64,000 nt of DNA, taken from the NCBI GenBank assembly GCA_963785755.1, contig CAWAXG010000065.1:62001-126000 (forward strand). The letters are read 5' to 3'. The position numbers and the translations under genes are program-made. This DNA comes from JACCXG01 sp963785755 (GTDB taxonomy: Bacteria; Acidobacteriota; Vicinamibacteria; Vicinamibacterales; 2-12-FULL-66-21). Shown here one piece after another: positions 29,971 through 39,685 of the stretch. Position 1 is the stretch's first letter; every line of letters begins with the position of its first letter. The notes below the pieces were generated by a model. It was not told the DNA's origin, made no database searches, and saw only the letters and a program-made list of their open reading frames with translations.

Positions 29971-30132
29971 TCATTTCATCTCACCCGCCCAGTTATATAC
30001 AACGCTGATGGGCGCGTCCGGCGTATCGAGCAGCAGGTTGACGAGGAACCGGCGTCCATCCTGGCTGGGCTCGTAGCTGTTTCTCGTGTTGTAGACGTTT
30101 GAGCGCATCTCGAACAGGACGGAATTATAGAC
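29971..30132 (-). pseudogene. C-terminal remnant of a TolB-propeller protein
   Basis: The last ~53 codons (VYNSVLFEMRSNVYNTRNSY, EPSQDGRRFLVNLLLDTPDA, ISVVYNWAGEMK) match the family tail seen at 5515 (GVILNWPALL) and 63514 (ITVVLNWRARLSK). Upstream sequence is unrelated, so only the 3' end of the gene survives. This points to a past deletion or rearrangement between the GNAT gene and the permease at 30330. Confidence 0.6.
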
Positions 30133-30198
30133 ACGCCGTGCGAGCCGCTGTGTCGCGGTCCGGCCGGTCGCCTCGCCGTGGGGACGCCGGTATTTTGT

Positions 30199-30243
30199 TT
30201 GACAATCTGATGGGCAACGCGATACTCCATTAGTTCGTCTAAT
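30199..30243 (+). promoter_or_regulatory. Sigma-70-like promoter with ATTAG-N5-CTAAT operator candidate
   Basis: TTGACA (30199-30204), a 16-bp spacer and GATACT (30221-30226) make a good promoter for the permease at 30330. ATTAG TTCGT CTAAT (30229-30243) is a perfect inverted repeat covering the expected transcription start, the place where a repressor would act. ADOP permeases are often PadR-controlled, but no PadR gene is adjacent. Confidence 0.45.
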
Positions 30244-30329
30244 AGGGCGATTCGTCACGACGTCCTGGCGCCCTGGCCGGCTTCATCCGCACGGCCGATG
30301 CAGGGCGGCCGCGGAGGAATGGAGATCGG

Positions 30330-33114
30330 ATGCGCAGCCTTCGTGAACTGATTGTCCGTCTCTGGGGAACGCTGCATCCGGCACGGCGCGACCGCGACCT
30401 GGAAGAGGAGCTCCGGCTGTACCTCGAGATGGCCGCAGACGACGCGCGGCGTCGCGGTGTCAGCGCCATCGACTCCAGACGCCTCGCGCGGCTCGAGGCC
30501 GGCGGCGCCTCGCAGGCAATGGATGCGCTTCGCGATCAGCGAGGCCTGCCGTGGATCGACGACCTGATGCGCGACGTGCGCCATGGGCTGCGCACGCTGC
30601 GGCGCAGTCCGGGCTTTACGGTGGTCGCCGTGGTGACACTGGCGCTGGGGATCGGCGCGAACACCGCCATCTTCTCGATCGTCAACAGCGTGATCCTGCG
30701 CCCGCTCGCATATCCCGAGCCTGGGCAGTTGATGCGTCTGACCGCGCGGTTTCCGATGGCAGGGTCCGCTGGAGTCGGGCTCTCCAATCCGGAGTACGTG
30801 GAATTCCGGGAGATGACTCGATCCTTCACGCACGTGGGAGCATTCACGACCGGCGGCGGCAACACCGGCGGTGGATCTGGATCCTGGACCGGTGCAGTGA
30901 ATCTCACCGCAGGCGATCGCGCTCTGCGCGTGCGTTCCGCCGCGGTGGACGAGCACTTGATTGCGGCGCTCGGGGTTCTGCCTGCGCATGGGCGTTTTTT
31001 CGCCGCGGGCGAGACCGAGGCGATGGCCGACCGGCCCGGCTTGGGCGGGCCGCCGATCGCGGTCCTCTCGCATGAGTTGTGGCAGACCGCGTTTGCCGGA
31101 CAACCGCTCGTCGGCAAGACCGTGACCGTCGATGGCCGGCCTCACGAGATCATCGGCATCATGCCGCCCGGCGTCGATCTGATGGACACCCGCCCGGAAA
31201 TCTGGTTGCCGCTCGGGACTCATCCGGTGATCCGCCGGATCCGCAACAGCCATCTCCTCAGCGTCATGGGGCGGCTGAAAGCGGGTGTCACGCCGCAGGC
31301 GGCACAATCCGAGTTGGACGCATTCCTGGAGAACTGGGCCGAGCGTGCGGGCGCGAAGGGCCATGTCCCCACGAAACACCCGTCGCGGGCCGAGGACCAC
31401 AATCTCGAGATGCAGCCGCTGCAGGCCGCGATTGTGGGCGACGCGAGCCGCGTGCTGTGGGTCCTGCAAGCTGCCGTCGGACTCGTGCTGCTGATCGCCT
31501 GCGCGAATCTCGCGAGCCTCGCCATGGCCCGCGCCGAATCACGTCGTCGTGAGTTCGCGGTACGTACATCGCTCGGGGCGAGCCGCGGCCGGCTGCTCCG
31601 CCAGGCGATGACCGAAGGCGTGCTGTTGTCGGTCGTGGGTGGCGCGCTCGGCGTGTGGCTCGCCCGAGTTGGCGTTCAGGCGCTCGTTCTCGCCTATCCC
31701 ACCAGCCTGCCTCGGACCAGCGACGTCACCATCGACGTGCCCGTCTTGCTCTTCGCGCTCATCGTCTCGATTGGGACCGGTTTGCTCTTCGGGCTCGCGC
31801 CAGGCGCGAAGAGACCGGTCGGCGATCTCGCGACCGCCCTCAACGAGGGTGGGGCTCGAGGGTCCAGCCGCTCCGGCCTTCGGGTCCGTCGGGCGCTGGT
31901 GGCGGCGGAAGTCGCGTTGGCAGTGATGCTCGTCATCACCGCCGGTCTGCTGATCCGCACGGTCCACAACCTCACAGGTGTTGACGCTGGATTCGATCGA
32001 TCCCGCCTGGTCACGTTCTCGATGACGTTGCCGCGGAGGCACGTCCTAGGGCGGCGGCCGCGCGGCCGTGTATCAACGCCTGCTCGAGACGCTGCGCGCC
32101 GCACCGGGCGTGCAGGCAGCCACCGCCATGTCGGATCTGCCGCTGAACCGCTTCGTCCAGCGCTTCACGACGCGCGTCGAGAACACGACGGCCGCGACCG
32201 GACAGACCTCTGAAATCGTCGACTACTACCAGTTCGTCATGTCAGGGTATTTCGAGACGATGCGCATCCCGATCGTCGCCGGCCGCGGCTTCGGACCGTC
32301 GGATACGACGTCGCTCGACCGCGTGGTCATCGTCAATGAAACGCTGGCGCGCAGGCTGTGGAACGGACGCAGTCCGATCGGGCAACGTCTCCGGCCGAAC
32401 CTGTCGGCGTCGATGGGCACGGCGGACAATCCCTGGCACACGGTGATCGGCGTGGCCGGCGACGTGAAAGAGGGCGGGGTCGATCGGGCGGCTGGAACCG
32501 AGCTCTACATCTTCCTCGACCAGCCGGCGCCGCCCGTCGATGAGATCAAGAATCCGTGGCGCGCCAACGCTCCGCCCACGATGAATGTGACACTACGAAC
32601 GACCTTGCCGCTCGCGGCGTTGTCGTCCACGCTCGAGGCCGCGGTCCGGGACGCGGACCCCGCGGTTCCTATCGTTCGATTGCGCGAGATGGACGCGGTG
32701 TTCGGGGAATCGATCCGCCGCCCGAGGCTGCTGGCGCAGTTGGTCGGCGGGTTTGCCGGACTGGCGCTGCTCCTCGCGGGCGTCGGCACCTACGGGGTAC
32801 TCTCCTATATGGTGACCGAGCGCCGACGCGAGATCGGCATCCGCATGGCGCTCGGGGCCACCCGTTCGAGCGTGATCGCACTGGTGATGAAACAGGGCCT
32901 TCAGGCCACCGGGGTCGGAGTCGTCGTGGGTGTGGCCGGAGCGCTCGCCGTCAACCGTTTGATCGCGGCGCTGCTGTTCGGTGTGCGGCCGGCGGATCCG
33001 GCGACGCTCGTGACGGTGATCCTGACGATTGCCCTGGTGGCGGCGATCGCGTGCTGGCTGCCCGCATGGCGCGCCTCGCGGCTGGATCCGAACATGGTGC
33101 TCAGAGCGGATTAG
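30330..33114 (+). CDS. Orphan MacB/FtsX-type permease (ADOP), one frameshift
   Basis: The product has the long ADOP N-terminus ([37 protein letters not shown]) that precedes TM1 ([20 protein letters not shown]). It then has a MacB-type periplasmic domain, FtsX domain 1 ([40 protein letters not shown]), a second periplasmic domain ([20 protein letters not shown]) and FtsX domain 2 ([20 protein letters not shown]), ending DPNMVLRAD. The frame breaks once near 32045, in [16 protein letters not shown], at the start of the second periplasmic domain. Apart from that it is full length. The promoter and palindrome at 30199-30243 probably drive it. Its cargo is unknown. Confidence 0.82.
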
Positions 33115-33147
33115 GTGTCTGCTACTCCACTCGACCGGAGACTCTTG

Positions 33148-34204
33148 ATGCAGCGCAGTCGCATTCCATTCCTGGCCGTCGTGCTGGTGCTCGCCGCGAC
33201 CGTGGCGGCGCGCGCGGATCCGACCGACGACTACATCAAGGCCGAGATGCAGCGTCAGCATGTTCCGGGCCTGTCTCTCGTCGTCATCAAGGATGGAAAG
33301 ATCATCAAGTCGGCGGGATATGGACTGGCGGATGTACGGCCTCAAAACCCCGGCCACGCCCGAGACCGTCTACAAGATCGGGTCGGTCAGCAAGCAGTTC
33401 ATCGCCACCGGCATCATGGTGCTCGTTCAGGACGGCCGCCTGGCCCTCGACGATCCGATCAACAAGTACCTCGAAGGCGCGCCACCAGCCTGGCAGGGGA
33501 TCACGATCCGCCATGTGCTGACGCACACGTCGGGCATTGTCCGAGAGGCGCCCGGATTCAATCCGGCGAAGGTGCAGAGCGATCTCGATGTGATCAAGAC
33601 GGCGTATCCGCTGCCGCTGCGGTTCGCGCCGGGGGAGAAGTGGGAGTACTGCAATGTCGGGTACTTCGCGCTCGGCGAGATCATCCGCAAGGTTGCCGGC
33701 CGGCCGTGGACCGAGTTTCTGACCGAGCGGGTCTTCAAGCCGTCCGGGATGACGACGACATATCCGACCGATACGAAAGAGCGCGTCGCGAACCGCGCCG
33801 TCGGCTATACCGGTGACGAAAACCGGCGAGTCGCCGACGACTGGAAAGCGCTCCGCCCGAGCGGCGCCTTCGTCTCAACCGTGCTGGACCTGGCGAAGTG
33901 GGACGCGATGCTCTCGACGGACAAAGTCCTCACCGAGGCGACGCGGCGTCAGATGTGGACTCCGGTCACGCTCAACAACGGCACGTCGTACCACTATGGC
34001 TTCGGGTGGGAGCTGGATGCGCTGAACACGCACAAGCAGGTGCATCACGGCGGCTCGATGCCAGGATTTCGTTCTCAGTTCGCACGGTTCGTCGACGAAC
34101 GAGTGACGCTCATCGTCCTCATGAATGCGGAAGATGTGGACCGGGACTCGATCGTGCGCGGGATCGCGGAGTTCTACCTTCCGGTCCCGGTCCGAACGCG
34201 GTAA
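33148..34204 (+). CDS. Serine beta-lactamase-like hydrolase (one frameshift)
   Basis: The ATG at 33148 lies 34 bases after the permease stop and begins a signal peptide (MQRSRIPFLAVVLVLAATVA). The class C/DD-peptidase-like fold is complete: PGLSLVVIKDGKIIKSAGYG, the SxxK box in KIGSVSKQFIATG, the YxN box in KWEYCNVGYFALGE and the HGG box in QVHHGGSMPGFRS. It ends LPVPVRTR. One extra base near 33340 breaks the frame between GYGLADV and GLKTPATPETVY. All catalytic boxes lie downstream of the break. Close spacing suggests co-transcription with the permease. An exported esterase or D-amino-acid peptidase role is inferred from the family only. Confidence 0.78.
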
Positions 34205-34226
34205 GAGCATTCCAGCCAGGGGTATT

Positions 34227-34283
34227 TCACAAGGAGGACGTCCTCCCATCCTCCTTGTGAAGAGAAGACGCCGCCGCGAACGT
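34227..34283. repeat. CCTCCC-family hairpin, possible bidirectional terminator
   Basis: TCACAAGGAGGA (34227-34238) and TCCTCCTTGTGA (34249-34260) form a perfect 12-bp stem with a 10-base loop, followed by GAAGAGAAGACGCCGCCGC. It lies between the convergent ends of the serine hydrolase and the GH-like gene. The same tail and stem recur at 50280-50345. Confidence 0.75.
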
Positions 34284-34287
34284 TTCC

Positions 34288-35415
34288 TCATCTGCCGGCA
34301 GCCATCGCGCGGAACGTGCGGCCGATCGCCTCGATCTTCGCGGGCTCTTTCCGCAGGCCGCTCCAGGCGAACACCATCACGCCGGTCGCGGGTCTCCGTA
34401 TGCCGAGCTCGAGCACCGTCGGCACCTGATCGACGGGAACGGATTCGCCCCAGTCCGAGATCTGCACGATCGGCCAGATGCGGTGGCGCTCGCCGGCCAC
34501 GCCGCTGATGCCCAGGTGCTTGCCGAGCCATGTCACCTGACGTGCGATCCACGCCGGGTCCGTTGAGTGGCCAAACCGCGCGTGGTACACCATCGGGCTG
34601 AAGACGTCGACGTAGGCTGCCTGCGCCTTGAGATCAATCGCCAGCTTCTCGAGCCGCGCGCCGCCGAGATCCTCGTCGCTCCAGGCGTTGTGGAACGTGC
34701 CCAGGAGCGCCGACGGACGTGTGGCCTCGATGATGTCGCGGAACTCACGGACCCAGTCCGTGAAGAGGTTCAGCCGCCAGCGGATCCAGGCAGGACGGTG
34801 CGTGGACAGCAGCAGCGCCGCTCGCTCGGATGCCGGCGCGTCGGGCAACCGGATCCCGGTCGCGTCCTGGAACCGCCGCAGGCAGCGATCGCAGAAGCAG
34901 GTATCAGGCATATCGGGGTCGGCGCGTTCCCAGCTTGCGTGACTGTGGTGGTAATCGAGCCAGACGCCGTCGATGGCGAAGTCCTGCAGCAGCTTCCTGA
35001 AGGCGTCCATCCGGAATCGCCGGTAGCCGTCATGCGTCGGGCAGATCCCCTGCCAGCCCTGCGGCGGCGCCGACACTTGTCCGTCGGTTCCGATCGGCGC
35101 GGCGTCGGGATGTTCTTTCAAATACTCGGCGGCGTGAAGGGTATTGAACTCGGCATACACCTGCACGCGCTCGGCACGCAGCAGCGCCAGCCGTTCGGGC
35201 GTGACGCTGCCCGCGCCCAGCCACACCGCGTCGATGCCGAAGTCGCGCAGACGCGTGCCCGCGTCGAGAATCTCCTGGGGCACGCCGCCGTAGATGCCGC
35301 GGAGCGGTGCTGTTTGCGCGGACGTTTGCGGCGCCGTGGCGCCCGGTGCACCCAGAGTTACGGCGATACCGAAGGTGCACGCGAAAACCGCGAGGGGGAT
35401 CGACTTGTCAGGCAT
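34288..35415 (-). CDS. Exported glycoside-hydrolase-like TIM-barrel protein
   Basis: The start at 35415 has GGAAG 4 bases upstream and gives a signal peptide (KSIPLAVFACTFGIAVTLGA). The body looks like a GHL6/GHL10-type barrel: RDFGIDAVWLGAGSVTPE, VQVYAEFNTLHAAEYL, GWQGICPTHDGYRRFRMDAF and the DGVWLDYHHSHASWE strand carrying the probable catalytic Asp. A cysteine cluster follows (TCFCDRCLRRFQDATG), then YVDVFSPMVYHARFG. This family is annotated as glycosidase-like by fold; its substrates are mostly untested. Upstream of the start lies the inverted-repeat element 35425-35574. Confidence 0.7.
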   Translation of the reverse strand: MPDKSIPLAVFACTFGIAVTLGAPGATAPQTSAQTAPLRGIYGGVPQEILDAGTRLRDFGIDAVWLGAGSVTPERLALLRAERVQVYAEFNTLHAAEYLKEHPDAAPIGTDGQVSAPPQGWQGICPTHDGYRRFRMDAFRKLLQDFAIDGVWLDYHHSHASWERADPDMPDTCFCDRCLRRFQDATGIRLPDAPASERAALLLSTHRPAWIRWRLNLFTDWVREFRDIIEATRPSALLGTFHNAWSDEDLGGARLEKLAIDLKAQAAYVDVFSPMVYHARFGHSTDPAWIARQVTWLGKHLGISGVAGERHRIWPIVQISDWGESVPVDQVPTVLELGIRRPATGVMVFAWSGLRKEPAKIEAIGRTFRAMAAGR

Positions 35416-35424
35416 GTCACTTCC

Positions 35425-35574
35425 GGGGTCAGGCCGTGAATCCGTGAACGGGGACAGCGTGCCGCAGGAACGATTTGCGGTCAAACGGTCTGGTTTCTTG
35501 GCATTTCAGGCCATTTTCTGAGGGGGCGCTCATGCGTCTGGCTGTCCTGATTCACGGATTCACGGCCTGACCCC
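35425..35574. repeat. 150-bp element bounded by 24-bp perfect inverted repeats
   Basis: GGGGTCAGGCCGTGAATCCG with four further bases (35425-35448) is repeated in perfect inverse at 35551-35574. The right arm shows two tandem 8-mers (TTCACGGA, TTCACGGC). Weaker complementarity continues inward (GGGGACAGC near 35450 against GCTGTCC near 35541). No ORF is inside. The element separates the divergent GH-like gene and the sigma factor gene. MITE- or REP-like origin is an inference. Confidence 0.75.
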
Positions 35575-35671
35575 CAGCTCAGCCATGTCGTCTTTTCCCC
35601 GCCGTTAGCGATTCTGTATATAGGGGGCATTTCGGCCGCCCTGGGGAATCGGCGGCCGCGAAGGACGACAG

Positions 35672-36271
35672 ATGGCTGTAATGAACGCAATCTCCGAAAT
35701 ACCGAGCGGGACGGGTGATGAACGGGTTGTCGCGGATGTGCTGTTCGGGACGCTCTATGCCGAACTGCATCGCCTCGCGCGCCGCGAGCTCAATCGGCGC
35801 GGACCGGTCGGCGGGCTTGGTGTCACCACCCTCCTGCACGAAGCCTACCTCTCGATGTCCGGCAAAGACGGCACCGTGTTCGTCGATCACGCCCGGTTCA
35901 TGGGCTATGCCGCCCGCGTCATGCGCGGGTTGATCATCGACGACGTGCGCCGGCGCCGGTCCGAGAAGCGCGGCGGCCTGTTCGAGATCACGTCGCTCTG
36001 TACCGATCACGGCGACGTGGTCATGAATCCGACCTCGCTGATCATGATCAGCGACGCCCTCGACGAGCTCGCCGACGTCGATCCGGATCTCGCCCAGGTC
36101 ATCGATCTCAAATTCTTCTGCGGGTTCTCGTTCACCGAGATCGCCGCCATGCGCGGCGTGTCGGAGCGGACGATTCAGCGCAATTGGGAAAAGGGCCGCA
36201 TGTACCTGCACCATGCGGTCGGCGGCGGCCATCCGGCCGCCGTGAGCGCCGATGCCGCCGCTCAGTCCTGA
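35672..36271 (+). CDS. ECF sigma factor (Sigma70_ECF, kinase-associated type)
   Basis: The 199-residue protein starts at an ATG with AAGGA 7 bases upstream. Sigma region 2 is seen in LYAELHRLARRELNRRGPVG, LGVTTLLHEAYLSMSG and ARFMGYAARVMRGLIIDDVR. Region 4 is seen in DPDLAQVIDLKFFCGFSFTE and the helix-turn-helix IAAMRGVSERTIQRNWEKGR. This matches the acidobacterial/planctomycete ECF group that sits beside Ser/Thr kinases and has no anti-sigma factor. Its 3' end overlaps the kinase gene by 20 bp, so the two are co-translated. By analogy with kinase-activated ECF43-type sigma factors such as EcfP/PknT, phosphorylation may switch it on (inference). Confidence 0.9.
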   Translation: MAVMNAISEIPSGTGDERVVADVLFGTLYAELHRLARRELNRRGPVGGLGVTTLLHEAYLSMSGKDGTVFVDHARFMGYAARVMRGLIIDDVRRRRSEKRGGLFEITSLCTDHGDVVMNPTSLIMISDALDELADVDPDLAQVIDLKFFCGFSFTEIAAMRGVSERTIQRNWEKGRMYLHHAVGGGHPAAVSADAAAQS

Positions 36272-38864
36272 TCGCTGGCGCGTTCTCAGTCCGTATCTGG
36301 ACGAAGCGCTCGAGATTCCCACCGAGGACTGGGCCACGTGGCTGGCCTCGATCTCCGCGAACGATCCGGCCCTGGCCGCCGATCTGAACGCGATGCTGGC
36401 CGCGCACCAGGTGGTCCACAAATCCCGCTTCCTCGAGCGGGCGGTGTTGGATCCCCGGCTCACGCCGATGGAGTCGCTCGCCGGCCAGGTCGTCGGCGCC
36501 TACAAGCTGCAGTCCCCGATTGGCCAGGGCGGTTCGGGCAGCGTGTGGCTCGCCGAACGCTGCGACGGCCGCTTCGAAGGACGGGCCGCGGTCAAGCTGC
36601 TGAACATCGCGCTCCTCGGCCGCGCCGGCGAAGAGCGCTTCAAGCGCGAAGGCACCATCCTCGCGCGCCTGCAGCATCCGCGCATCGCGCATCTCATCGA
36701 CGCCGGCGTCTCGCCGGCGGGCCAACCCTACCTCGTGCTCGAACACGTGGACGGTCGAAGCATCGATCGCTATTGCGACGAACGCTCGCTCGGGATCGAG
36801 GCTCGCCTCCAGCTGTTTCTCGACGTGCTCGACGCCGTCGCTCACGCGCACGCCAACCTGATCGTGCACCGCGACATCAAGCCCGCCAACGTGCTCGTCA
36901 GCACCGATGGTCAGGTCAAGCTGCTCGACTTCGGGATCGCCAAGCTGATCGAGCGGGATGGTCCGTTGGGGCCCGGCACCGCGGACGCGACCGCGCTCAC
37001 GCGCGAGTGCGGCGCGGCGCTGACGCCCGAGTACGCGGCGCCCGAGCAGCTGTCCGGCGGCGCCGTGACCACCGCGACCGACGTCTACGCGCTTGGCGTG
37101 CTGCTGTACGTGCTGCTGAGCGGTCAGCATCCCGCGGGCCGCGCCCTTCGATCGCCGGCCACGCTGATCCACGCCATCGTGGATACGCAGCCCCAGCGCG
37201 TGTCGGACGCCGTCGTGTCGCAGACCGAGCCGCAGGAGGCGCTCTCGCGGCACGCCCGGCAGTGCGGCACGACCTCGAGCCGCCTTCGCCGCGCCCTTCG
37301 CGGCGACCTCGACACCATCGTCGCGAAGGCGTTGAAGAAGAACGCCTCGGAGCGCTACCCGTCGGTCACCGCGCTCGCCGACGACATCCGGCGGTTTGTG
37401 CGCCAGCAGCCAATCAGCGCGCGAGCCGATACGCTTGGCTATCGCACCGTGACCTTCGTCCGCCGCCACGCGGGAGGTGTCGCGACGTTCGCGGTCGTCG
37501 TCCTGCTGATCGCCGGATTGACGACGGTGCATACCTCGCGGCTGTCGGCGGAGCGTGATCGTGCGCAGCGTGAGACGGCGAAAGCTGTCAAGGTGAGCGA
37601 GCTGCTCATGGGACTGCTGACGATCGCCGATCCGTATACCAATCGGGGACGATCGGGGCAGACGAACCCCCGCGCGCTCCTCGATGAAGGCGCCGAGCAG
37701 ATCCAGAAGGAGCTGGCCGGGCAGCCCGAACTGCAGGCGGAGATGCTGACGATGATGGGGAGGACCTATCGTCGGCTGGCGGCGTTCGACAAGGCCCAGC
37801 AGCTGCTCGAGCAGGCGCTCGCGACCGGGCGGAAGGCGTTCGGCGCGGAACACGTCCGCGTGGCGCAGACGCTCGACTACCTTGGCGTCGTCCTCACAGA
37901 CAAGGGGGACTACGCGGCGGCCGGCCGGACCCTCGAACAGGCGCTCGGTCTTCGGCGCAAGCTCCTCGGCCCGGAGCACGCGGATGTCGCCGTGACGCTC
38001 GCCGAGCTCGGACGCGTCTATCAGGATCAGGGTCTGAACGATCGCGCCGAGCCGCTCCATCGTGAGGCGCTGGCCATCAGGCGCAAAGTGCTCGGTGAAG
38101 AACACAGGGAAACGGCGGTCAGCCAGAGCGATCTGGCGTCGGTGCTGCGACTGAACGGCGATCTGCCGGGCGCCGAAACCCTGCTCACGCAGAGTCTCGA
38201 CACGAACCGCAAGACGCGCGGGCCGGAGCATCCCAACACGTTCGCCGCCTTGCACGATCTCGCGCTGATCGCGGCGACGAAGGGCGACCTTCCGGCTGCC
38301 GAATCGCAGCTGCGTCTGGCGCTCGCGGGCCAGCGGAAGACGCTTGGCGACAGACATCCCATCGTCGCGACCACACTCAACAGCCTCTCGCGCGTATTGC
38401 TGGAACAGGGACGTCACGCCGATGCGGCGTCCATGCTGAAAGAGGCGCTGGAGATCGCCCGCGCCGCCCTCGGCAACGATCACCAGCTCGTCGCGATTTA
38501 TTCGATCAACCTCGCGGTCGTGCAGCTCGAACGAAAGGACCCCGCGACGGCGGAAGCGCTCCTTCGTGAGGGCCTGCGGATCAGGGCTCGCGCTCCGGGG
38601 CTCGTGCCGAGCCGTCGCCGCACACGCCTGCAGGACGACTGGAGCATCGGCGCGACGAAGAGCCTGCTCGGTGCGTCACTGGTCGGCCTCCACCGCTACG
38701 ACGAAGCGGAAGCGGTGCTGCTCGATGCGCGCCGCGATCTCGAGACCTCGCGTCCGGCGCCGAATGCGGAGATCAAGTCCACCATCACCCGGCTCGTAGA
38801 GCTCTACGTCGCCTCCGGCAAGCACGACCGGGCGGCGGCGTATCTGGCGCTGCTCGGTTCCTGA
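36252..38864 (+). CDS. Transmembrane Ser/Thr protein kinase with C-terminal TPR domain
   Basis: 870 residues, intact. A helical leader (residues 1-80) precedes a complete PknB-type kinase: Gly loop GQGGSGSVW at 91-99, Lys115 (AAVKLL), HRDIKPAN at 206 and DFG at 226. One membrane helix (about 405-425, GGVATFAVVVLLIAGLTTVH) leads to an extracytoplasmic region of about eight TPR/kinesin-light-chain-type repeats (LEQALATGRKAFGAEHVRVA, HREALAIRRKVLGEEHRETA). The overlap with the sigma gene indicates one signalling unit: an outside ligand or protein read by TPRs, kinase inside, sigma factor as output. The repeat copies are in frame and conserved. Confidence 0.92.
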   Translation: MPPLSPDRWRVLSPYLDEALEIPTEDWATWLASISANDPALAADLNAMLAAHQVVHKSRFLERAVLDPRLTPMESLAGQVVGAYKLQSPIGQGGSGSVWLAERCDGRFEGRAAVKLLNIALLGRAGEERFKREGTILARLQHPRIAHLIDAGVSPAGQPYLVLEHVDGRSIDRYCDERSLGIEARLQLFLDVLDAVAHAHANLIVHRDIKPANVLVSTDGQVKLLDFGIAKLIERDGPLGPGTADATALTRECGAALTPEYAAPEQLSGGAVTTATDVYALGVLLYVLLSGQHPAGRALRSPATLIHAIVDTQPQRVSDAVVSQTEPQEALSRHARQCGTTSSRLRRALRGDLDTIVAKALKKNASERYPSVTALADDIRRFVRQQPISARADTLGYRTVTFVRRHAGGVATFAVVVLLIAGLTTVHTSRLSAERDRAQRETAKAVKVSELLMGLLTIADPYTNRGRSGQTNPRALLDEGAEQIQKELAGQPELQAEMLTMMGRTYRRLAAFDKAQQLLEQALATGRKAFGAEHVRVAQTLDYLGVVLTDKGDYAAAGRTLEQALGLRRKLLGPEHADVAVTLAELGRVYQDQGLNDRAEPLHREALAIRRKVLGEEHRETAVSQSDLASVLRLNGDLPGAETLLTQSLDTNRKTRGPEHPNTFAALHDLALIAATKGDLPAAESQLRLALAGQRKTLGDRHPIVATTLNSLSRVLLEQGRHADAASMLKEALEIARAALGNDHQLVAIYSINLAVVQLERKDPATAEALLREGLRIRARAPGLVPSRRRTRLQDDWSIGATKSLLGASLVGLHRYDEAEAVLLDARRDLETSRPAPNAEIKSTITRLVELYVASGKHDRAAAYLALLGS

Positions 38865-38995
38865 CCATTTCCTCGCTCGCCCGACGAGCGGCTGTCGCCG
38901 CCCCGGCCTCAACCCGCGTGTCGCCTTTGTGCCACCCATTTCGATGTTTTCAGTAGGAACTCGAAACGACTGTCACAGACAAGGAGAACTTCAAC

Positions 38996-39583
38996 ATGTT
39001 CCGGAACACGACCGCGCTCACCGCTGCTCTGACGTTCGCACTGCTTGGAGGGGCGCAGGCCGCCGAAAAGATCATCCCGCCGGCCGTCCCCATCGACATC
39101 GAAGTGCCTGCGGGGTTCAACCCGTTTTTCGTCGGGCACGCCGTTGGGACCCAGAACTTCATCTGCGTGTCGGCCGCGACCCCGACCGGCGGCGAGTGGT
39201 GGCCGATCGGCCCGCAGGCGACCATCTTCGACGAAACCGGGGAGCAGACCCTCACGCACTATCAGAGCAAGAACCCGTTCAAAAACGACAACCTGCACGC
39301 GACGTGGCAGCATTCGCGCGACACGAGCCAGGTGTGGGCGACCAGGTTCAGTGGGTCGCTGGACCCGACCTACGTCGCGCCGGGCGCAATCGAATGGCTG
39401 CGGCTGGACGTGACCGGCGGGCAGGTGGGACCAACCGGCGGCGACAAGCTGTCGTCGGCCCTCTTCATTCAGCGCGTGAACACCGTCGGCGGCGTGAAGC
39501 CTCCGGCCGCCGATTGCACTTCGGGCACCCTCAACAACAGGAGGCTGGTGGATTACGAGGCGGACTACTACTTCTATCGATAG
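38996..39583 (+). CDS. Exported DUF3455 protein
   Basis: The 195-residue protein has a signal peptide (MFRNTTALTAALTFALLGGA). Family blocks are GTQNFICVSAATPTGGEWWP, GPQATIFDETGEQTLTHYQS, TWQHSRDTSQVWA, AIEWLRLDVTGG, LFIQRVNTVGGVKPP and the terminal VDYEADYYFYR. DUF3455 members are small secreted beta proteins of unknown function found in Acidobacteriota, Proteobacteria and fungi. AAGGAG sits 9 bases before the ATG. It begins 131 bp after the kinase gene and may be an output of that system, but nothing in the sequence proves it. A hairpin at 39623 follows. Confidence 0.82.
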   Translation: MFRNTTALTAALTFALLGGAQAAEKIIPPAVPIDIEVPAGFNPFFVGHAVGTQNFICVSAATPTGGEWWPIGPQATIFDETGEQTLTHYQSKNPFKNDNLHATWQHSRDTSQVWATRFSGSLDPTYVAPGAIEWLRLDVTGGQVGPTGGDKLSSALFIQRVNTVGGVKPPAADCTSGTLNNRRLVDYEADYYFYR

Positions 39584-39622
39584 CCGCCAATCGGGCGGGG
39601 GGCGTGTGATGATTCCAATCCT

Positions 39623-39653
39623 TCAGGCCTGCGTTTCCCGCGCGCAGGCCTGA
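39623..39653 (+). terminator. Strong hairpin after the DUF3455 gene
   Basis: TCAGGCCTGCG (39623-39633) pairs perfectly with CGCAGGCCTGA (39643-39653) over a 9-base loop. No T-run follows, so it is a terminator candidate of the T-less kind or simply an intergenic hairpin. Confidence 0.5.
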
Positions 39654-39685
39654 CCAGCCTCCGCGTCGCTGGGTATAATCGCCGC

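Noticed and set aside
35425..35574. Insertion sequence
   Set aside because: Only 150 bp, no transposase frame, no flanking direct repeat seen by eye.
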